Translations under genes and position numbers: made by a program | Shown: positions 58,465 to 64,000 of the stretch, piece by piece | Numbering within the stretch: position 1 is the first letter of the stretch | Layout: the number at the start of each line of letters is the position of its first letter | Source of the DNA: Ctena decussata | Lineage: Eukaryota > Mollusca > Bivalvia > Lucinida > Lucinidae | Direction: 5' to 3' | Assembly: GCA_963989385.1 (NCBI GenBank) | Contig: OZ022499.1 | Location: 80,775,903-80,839,902 of the forward strand | Length of the DNA: 64,000 bases | The notes under the pieces: generated by a model | Database searches by the model: none | The model's input: the letters and a program-made list of their open reading frames with translations, nothing else | What the model was told of the DNA's origin: nothing

Positions 58465-59051
58465 TTGTATAACACTAGACTGACAGATTCTCGCATAGAT
58501 GATCTCCTTCTCTGTAACACTGAAGTCTGTGCTTCCATCTGATAGCACTCTTACAATTTGCCTTTGTTAACTGCTCTGCTATTTTATTCTTTTCCACAGC
58601 AGCGATGAAATGAGTGAAAACCTTAGCACTTTTGTGGTTTATATACGTATTACCCACATCCAAACCCTTTGCTTTGTCCAGCTTTGCTAACCAAACACAG
58701 TCTAAGAAAGGTCCCCAACCAAAGCAATAGCATGCACATTTCTAAACAGTTTCTCCAGTTTTTCCATTGTGGCCTGATTGAGTTTTGATATAATTTTTGA
58801 AGCTTGAGTTTCTTCTACTGGCATATTTTCATTTCTCTTTACTTCCACTGCTTTCTCGTGGGTTTTGCTAGTCTTAAGGTTTTTTTAATGTCTCCACTTT
58901 TCCTGATGTCCAGGTAAATTTGGTACCTTTGTGATCATACACTTCATTGCACCAAGAACAACTCATAGTATTGCCATCTGTGATAACTAACCATGGCCTG
59001 TTTCTCTGCCAGTACTGGTGGGCACTTCTCTCTCCCCTGTTGCTTTCATAC
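58465..59051 (-). CDS. hAT exon 1 (zinc finger and first catalytic motif)
   Basis: Acceptor AG at 59052-59053, donor GTAAGT at 58464. Encodes HQYWQRNRPWLV, CSWC, LKTSKTHEKA, KLDKAKGLDVGNTYINHKSA and DGSTDFSVTEKEIIYARICQ. Frame breaks occur in an A7 run near 58880, near 58715 (before the TGTGTTTGGTTAGC coding stretch) and near 58560 (just before DGSTD). The inverted copy starts at position 58520 of this exon. Confidence 0.8.
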
Positions 59052-60030
59052 CTATAATCAAAATTCTAACTAATATTTGTGTAAAAAAATGTATACCTTT
59101 TGTATATAGAAAAGATATTTTCACTCTGAAAATGTCTTTTGTACATACACTGCATGTACATTTTTATTCTATATAAATTCAATATCACTGAAAAAAATTC
59201 ATCTCTGAAATCAGCATTTAAATTTATTGGGAAATTGAATATCTAGGATGTGCATGTTGTTGCTTAGTTAGAATGGGAGGTCTTCTCAGGCCATTATTTA
59301 TGTAATTAATCTGTTTAAAAGAAATTTCAAAACCACCATTGTTTTCTTACATGTAAATGCCTTTAAACTGTGCTCAAAAAAGCTTAAATTTAACCAGCTG
59401 AATACAGCAATTAGCTACTTTACTTTCGATGCAACATTCATTTTCGCTTTGCAGTCTATAATTAGAAATTTTGGGAGCTCAAGAACCAGTCGACTTCGTT
59501 TCAATATAGCTGTCTATAAATAAACATTTTGACCGTAGCATCGCAAAACTACTTTCATTTTCATTTTGCGATGCTACGGTTGGCCTCTCCGTTTTTCTTC
59601 TATGTTGAGATCTACTTATTTCTTTATTGTGTTAATTATACTAACTTTGCATATTTTGGATCTTTTCCTCCCTGACTGGAAGCTGATGGTAAGCGCTTCA
59701 GAAAATCCCAACCTTTGTCCATCTTTGGCGCGCGCTGATTTGTTTACACTGTTGCCGTTGGTAACGTGTATAAAACAAATGGCGGAAATAACTGAGTATG
59801 GATTTGCTTGACGGACTTCGCCGAAATGCGGTACTGGTTTTTATTTGCGTTGATTTTTATCGCTGCCCACGTGAGTAATTGGAAAGTCCCGAAAGCGCAA
59901 GAAAAACATCCGTTTTGAGCTTGTCGCCCAAACAAAAATCTTTGGGCGACAGTTACTCGTATTTCTGGACATTTTAGATCGCCCAAAACGATTTTTAGTC
60001 GCATTTGGCGACTGGCTATTTCCAGCACTG
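59052..60030 (-). promoter_or_regulatory. hAT 5' region: terminal repeat and presumed promoter
   Basis: From the terminus at 60030 inward lie CAGTGCTGGAAATAGCC, then TCGCCCAAA/TTTGGGCGA motifs in both orientations (for example a 10-bp hairpin GTCGCCCAAA...TTTGGGCGAC near 59928-59952). Such subterminal repeats usually bind hAT transposases. An unfound first exon and promoter should also be in this stretch. Confidence 0.6.
59533..59579. repeat. Perfect 16-bp hairpin upstream of the hAT exons
   Basis: CCGTAGCATCGCAAAA at 59533-59548 and its exact inverse at 59564-59579, loop of 15 bases. In otherwise decayed sequence an exact match over 16 bp is noteworthy. Confidence 0.8.
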
Positions 60031-60355
60031 TGCATACCAAATGGGACTACTCTTAGCTTGCTTGGTTGTGGAGAAATCTTTGACGAAAAATTTTAGTATT
60101 CAACGTATGGAAAGAAAGAATATTGGACAAATACAGGATAAGCTGGAAAAGGCTGGTTCTCAATCCCACAATACAACATGTCGTCATCAACCTGTATGCC
60201 AAATATGACCAGTCTAGCTTGTACGGTTGTGAAGAAATCTTTGATGAAAAATTTGATTAAATGGGGACGTAAGGACAGACAGAAGGACGGACAGATGGAC
60301 AAACAGATGTAAACCAGTATACCCCCCACTTTTTCCAAGTTGGGGTATAATGACT
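60031..60355 (+). mobile_element. AE-7 array, 3' part, on the 5' side of the hAT
   Basis: Continues the AE-7 unit from TGCATACCAAATGGGACTAC, with a GACAGACAGAAGGACGGACAG microsatellite-like run trimmed at about 60290 and the hairpin TACCCCCCACT...AAGTTGGGGTATAA. It complements the piece at 37775-38265. Confidence 0.75.
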
Positions 60356-60379
60356 GCAACATCATCTAGATATTTAACA

Positions 60380-60903
60380 CATGAAATACAGTTAACCAAA
60401 AATCAGCTTCCAAGTGTGAACAAGGGAGATAACCTAAATTTATAGATATACCATTTTTAGTTCTACTTTTTTCCCTTGACAACATATTGTACAAAAAAAG
60501 TATACACAAAAATAGCCTATAAGAACTAATGAAAGGGATTAACTCTAAAAAGAAGAAAGGGAGAACAGCCATTGTTGTACCCCACACATCGTTAGGACTT
60601 CATACACATTGCTATGAAGTTTTATAAAGATATCCCAAACGGTTATCTAGATATGGCGCGTACAAGACTTACAGGGAAAAAATTAATCAAAGGGGCATAA
60701 CTTCAAAAGTAAGAGAGGGGGAGCAATCATTCTTGTACGCGACACATTCCCCCACCCTAATACGTATGGCTACCAAATTTCATGAAGATATCCCAAATGG
60801 TTACTGAGTTATGGCGTGTACAAGACTGTTTATGGACGGATGGACAGACGGACAGCGCCATGACATAATAAGTCCATTTTTTCAAAACGGGCGTATAAAA
60901 AAA
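60380..60903 (+). mobile_element. AE-2, 3' part
   Basis: Core units with ATATCCCAAACGGTTA, a GGACAGACGGACAGC microsatellite and the end AAAACGGGCGTATAAAAA. It is 5'-truncated and abuts AE-1 sequence within an A-run. Confidence 0.75.
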
Positions 60904-61573
60904 TACTTAAAAGATTATCTCCTCTGAAGCCACTGGGCCTATAAGGCCCAGATTTCACCTGTGGCATCCTTGGGCTGGGGGATTGAAAGTTGGTGTTTTT
61001 ATGAAAATCGGCCCTTTAGTTTTGTTGCTATGGCAACTTAGAGTTGCACTGACTTGTAAAGGGGAAAATTGAAAAATGGCATTATTATAGATTGTTCCTT
61101 GAGAATTCTCTTATTAGCTATGTTTTTATTTTGCCCACTGCTCCTTTTACAGGTTGCCATGGAAACCAAAATGCAAAGAAAAAAAAAAATGGAAAAAAAA
61201 AATACTTAAAAAAAATATCGTCTCAGAAGCCATTGGGCTGATAAGGCCCTGATTTCATCTGTAGTATCCTTAGGCTGGGGGATTGAATTTTTTTTTTTTT
61301 TTTATAAAATCGGCTCTTTAGTTTGGTTGCTATGGCAACTTGGAGTTGCATTGACTTGTAATGGGGAAAAATTTAAAAAATGACATTTACTGCAATCAAT
61401 ATATAGAAAATAGTTATATATTTTGTTATCCACTCAACAGACTGAGACTTTGTAGTTGTATATTTTGTATTAGCCTGTAGTACAAATGTGACAGCAGTTT
61501 TTTTGCCTATACGAATTTGATAGCAATTTTGAGCTAGAGATCTGGTGAGCTTTGTGGCCCATGGGCCTCTTGT
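60904..61573 (-). mobile_element. AE-1, 330-bp core variant, 5' part
   Basis: About two core units with GGTTGCTATGGCAACTTAGA; it terminates on the right with the inverted 5' end (GAGATCTGGTGAGCTTTGTG, then GGCCCATGGGCC and TCTTGTTT). Confidence 0.8.
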
Positions 61574-61626
61574 TTAATGTTTGTAGCATATATGGCCATG
61601 ATAGCCATTTTGGTCATGTGACTATG

Positions 61627-62313
61627 ACTAAGGCTATTTTTGTGTACACTTACCTTGTGCATACCATAACTTAGTAACCGTTTGGAATATCTTGATGAAA
61701 CTTTATAGCAATGTGCATGATCACAAGACAATGTGTCCCATATAAAAATGGTTGCTCCCTGTTACTTAGTTGTGGAGTAACTTCCCTTTGATTAGTAGTT
61801 TAAGCAATTCCCATTCAGTCTATAACTCTTTAACTTTTTGAAATATTTGAAAGAAACTTTGTAGGAATGTGTATAATAATGGGGCAATGTATCCTGAGTA
61901 AGAAACTTAACTCTGGCTTACTTAATTTCTGAATTATCTGCCTTTGCATAAATTTTCAGTTTACTCTGTAACTCCTTCACCATTTAAAATATTTTAACAT
62001 AACTTAATGGTAGTGTATATATTGTCAAGGGGATGTCTTAGGACCAAGAATGGAAACTATTATTCAGTTTATGAATTGTCTCCCTTGTTTGACTTTTGAC
62101 ATTTCTCAACTTCTGAGCCGCTTCACCTTGGAAGCTGATTTTTGGTATACTAATAGTATTTGATGTTTAAATAATGTTGCAGTCATTAATTACAAAGTTG
62201 TTGTCCCTGTTTGTCTGCCTTTCCATCCTTTTGTTAACAATCTTGTTCATTCTGTAACTCCATCATGACAATAAAACAGGCGTATTTTGCGCTGCCTGCG
62301 AAGCTCATGTTTA
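61627..62313 (-). mobile_element. AE-2, 5' part
   Basis: Matches 5130-5787 of the complete copy (AGTAACCGTTTGGAATATC, GAAGCTGATTTTTGGTATAC) and ends with the inverted 5' end ACAGGCGTATTTTGCG...GCGAAGCTCATGTTT. Confidence 0.75.
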
Positions 62314-62588
62314 TATTCCGGTTCAGATTCATTTATCTTCACATTTGTCCATAACCTCACAGTCATGTGATCTGTAGTCACATGATCAGCAGCCGGGTGT
62401 GCATGAAATATTTAGTCTAAAGTATTAGATGAAACACCTTTCGACGAAGTGGACGTTCAACAAAATGACACTTTGACAGAAAGCATTTTCGACAAAATGG
62501 TTCAGCAAAGTGACGTTCAATGAAATGTTGTATATCCTTAGCACCACTAATATGATTTTACATAATGTTATGCTAATACAAATTGTTT
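62314..62588. other. No gene recognised; short GACAAAATG-type repeats
   Basis: Contains several degenerate repeats of TTCGACAAAATG/GTTCAACAAAATGAC between 62440 and 62530. Nothing else is recognised. Confidence 0.4.
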
Positions 62589-63103
62589 ACACAATTTAGG
62601 AAATTATGTCTCCCCCCATATGGGAGAGACATTGTTTTTCCTATAGTTTGTCTATTTGTCTGTCACAAATCTTGTCCGCTGAATAACTCTGAAACTGTTT
62701 GAGAAATTTTCACAAAACTTTGTTCAAATATAAATCATCATCAGATGATCTGCAAGTACTGTAACTCCATCTACATTTATTAGAGAATTATGCCCCTTTG
62801 TAAATTTTAGTTTGGAAATTGTGTCTGCTCCATGACTCAGAAACCCTTTGAAATATTTTCGCAAAATTGTACAAATAAAAGCAGGATCAGATGATGTGCA
62901 GAGAACAATTACCATAACTCCACCTAGATTTTTTATGGAGCTATGCTTCTTTGTAGTTATAAGTATGGAAATCATGTCGGCTCTATAACTTTACAACTGT
63001 AAAAGAAATTTTCATGAAACTTTGTAAAAGTATAACCATTGTCAGACGATTTGCAGAGAACAAGTACCGTAACTCCACCTACATTTTTACAGAATTATAC
63101 TGT
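62589..63103 (-). mobile_element. Array element AE-6 (ends GGGGGGAGACATAA)
   Basis: On the minus strand the 3' end is GTCTCTCCCATATGGGGGGAG (hairpin) ACATAATTT at 62603-62630. The core has about three units with TTTGAAATATTTTCGCAAAA-like and CATAACTCCACCTA anchors. It inserted in, or truncates, the right inverted homology arm. Confidence 0.65.
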
Positions 63104-64000
63104 GTCTTTCTTCAATAACTTTTATATTTTTTCAAATAGTTGAATTTGCACCATAATGCTTGAATTGTAATTGTCTTAATTTCAGATGCACTTAAAAAAT
63201 ATTTGATCCTTCCTCTTCTAGATATAGACATCCATGCTCTCCAAGCATAGGGAATATTGCAATAATCACATTTTCAAGTCTTGAGAATTTTGCAAAATAT
63301 ATTTTACAAACAAATGTCCTTTTTTTTTTTAATCAAAAAGAATAATAACCTAAATTAGTCTGGATGATAATGCATTGCTATAAGCTTTTATGACAATCCA
63401 TACCCCTAAGGTGTTAATTAGCTCTTGGTTCCAGACTGATACCATTAATAATATGATAATAAGCACAAGTACTTGAAAACAACATAATTACCCCACCTGC
63501 TTCCATGCAGAGTGTGTGTGAGAGGGACACCTACAGTGATCAGATTTGTTCAGAATACTGTTTTGCAGTAACTGCTAGCATTTTAACAAAAACAAATTTA
63601 AAAAAGAAATACATGTAAATAAATAAAATAAAAAAATTACAAACAAATAATAATAAACACTCCATATAAAATAACAGTAACTCTTACCGTAAATTTGCAA
63701 GGTAAAACAAAATAACAACAAAAAATCATTTTTAGCAAAATACTATGCCCTCTAACCCTCTTAAAGCACCTGGTTACAAAATTCAAGACATTACAAAAGT
63801 CAAAAGGGGTAAAAAAGATTTAAGAATTAACAGATTTTATTAAAAATTCAATCAGAGCACTTACTCACCAGCCCATACCGAATATCAGTTCCAAGCACAA
63901 ATAGTTTTTTTTTGCCAGGATACTTGTCAATGGGCATGCATTTTAATGTTTTCATAAAAAGGTGCATAATTACACACTTACTGGTAGGCCAGAGTAGAAA
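63104..64000. repeat. Right arm of long inverted homology
   Basis: Reverse complement of 33799-33925, 32805-32885 and 25380-25938 in one continuous run. It lacks the mariner and the 6.87-kb transposon and so serves as the empty-site reference for both. It extends past the window edge. Confidence 0.85.

Larger units (their letters stand above)
45779..59051 (-). pseudogene. hAT transposase gene (ZNF862-like), eight traced exons
   Basis: Exons on the minus strand: 59051-58465, 51865-51525, 49758-49611, about 49056-48850, 48355-48132, 47265-47142, 46869-46633, 46055-45779. Introns are GT-AG and splice phases join correctly at all seven joints (the fourth exon's acceptor is least certain). Domains in order: a TTF-type zinc finger (PWLV...SCSWC, LKTSKTHEKA), DGSTD, GSDGASVMLG, CFAHKLELA, GGTRW, and the C-terminal dimerisation domain with SSFECERGFRQMK. 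The acidic catalytic residues of hAT enzymes (D in DGSTD, D in GSDG, E in ECER) are all present. Total length is near 710 residues. Exon 1 carries three small frameshifts (near 58880, 58715 and 58560) and exon 4 one. An upstream exon with the start codon is implied by the acceptor at 59052 but not found. Confidence 0.85.
45491..60030 (-). mobile_element. Large autonomous-type hAT element
   Basis: The 5' end is at 60030, where the minus strand begins CAGTGCTGGAAATAGCC, preceded by the 6-bp TSD (TATGCA on that strand). Subterminal TCGCCCAAA repeats follow, then an intron-containing transposase gene and a 3' untranslated region with GGGGCATGCCCC near 45491. The true 3' end is not here but at 37607-37774. 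Introns carry a TIR element, two array elements and a SINE. The large size reflects these later insertions. Confidence 0.8.

Noticed and set aside
59841..60035. 64-codon minus-strand frame at the hAT terminus as the missing first exon
   Set aside because: It overlaps the terminal and subterminal repeats themselves and shows no zinc-finger or hAT residues.
1..64000. LTR retrotransposon or retrovirus-like element
   Set aside because: I found no long terminal repeats, gag-pol, integrase or protease motifs on either strand.

Overview
This window looks like mobile-element-dominated DNA from a marine invertebrate, most likely a bivalve mollusc. The reasons are AT-rich sequence with degenerate introns, tRNA-derived SINEs, a LINE remnant, hAT, mariner and Helentron-type remains, and above all many non-autonomous elements built from tandem cores plus (GACG)n-like microsatellites, an architecture known from bivalve 'pearl'/Helentron-derived elements. 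I recognise no host protein gene, rRNA or functional tRNA. Everything was read by eye; family assignments rest on ends, motifs and target-site duplications (TSDs), not on database searches.

Layout. 1-10.1 kb: a head-to-head SINE pair, a possible foldback element, a LINE C-terminal fragment (3.1-3.9 kb), and two array elements (4.7-5.8 and 6.3-8.7 kb). 10.1-11.9 kb: a decayed Helentron helicase-endonuclease on the minus strand, split by a 226-bp hAT-type MITE whose removal restores the reading frame. 11.9-18.0 kb: nested array elements. 18.1-18.9 kb: a TTAA-flanked foldback MITE. 19.5-19.8 kb: a SINE. 20.7-25.0 kb: two near-complete copies of one array element. 25.9-32.8 kb: a 6.87-kb unclassified transposon with long degenerate terminal inverted repeats (TIRs), a 5-bp TSD and an empty-site relative inside the window. 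32.9-33.8 kb: an internally deleted mariner. 34.5-40.3 kb: nested arrays, a SINE, and the detached 3' end of the large hAT element. 40.3-60.0 kb: an autonomous-type hAT element. Eight exons with matching splice phases can be traced on the minus strand between 59.05 and 45.78 kb, although the gene now carries frameshifts. Its internal part is also present as a 5.1-kb inverted copy at 40.3-45.4 kb. 60.0-63.1 kb: truncated array elements. 63.1-64.0 kb: an inverted copy of the sequence around 25.4-25.9 and 32.8-33.9 kb.

How it fits together. At least eight array-element families share one plan: a 5' end with ACAAG and a small hairpin, a short inner inverted repeat, a core of about 137-450-bp tandem units, a GACG/ACGG microsatellite, a 3' hairpin, the inverted repeat again, and an A-rich end. 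Where an empty site is available the insertions fall inside A-runs without an obvious TSD. The Helentron remnant is a candidate relative of their mobilising enzyme. The region also records a complex inversion/duplication with breakpoints in array sequence; real rearrangement and haplotype misassembly both remain possible.
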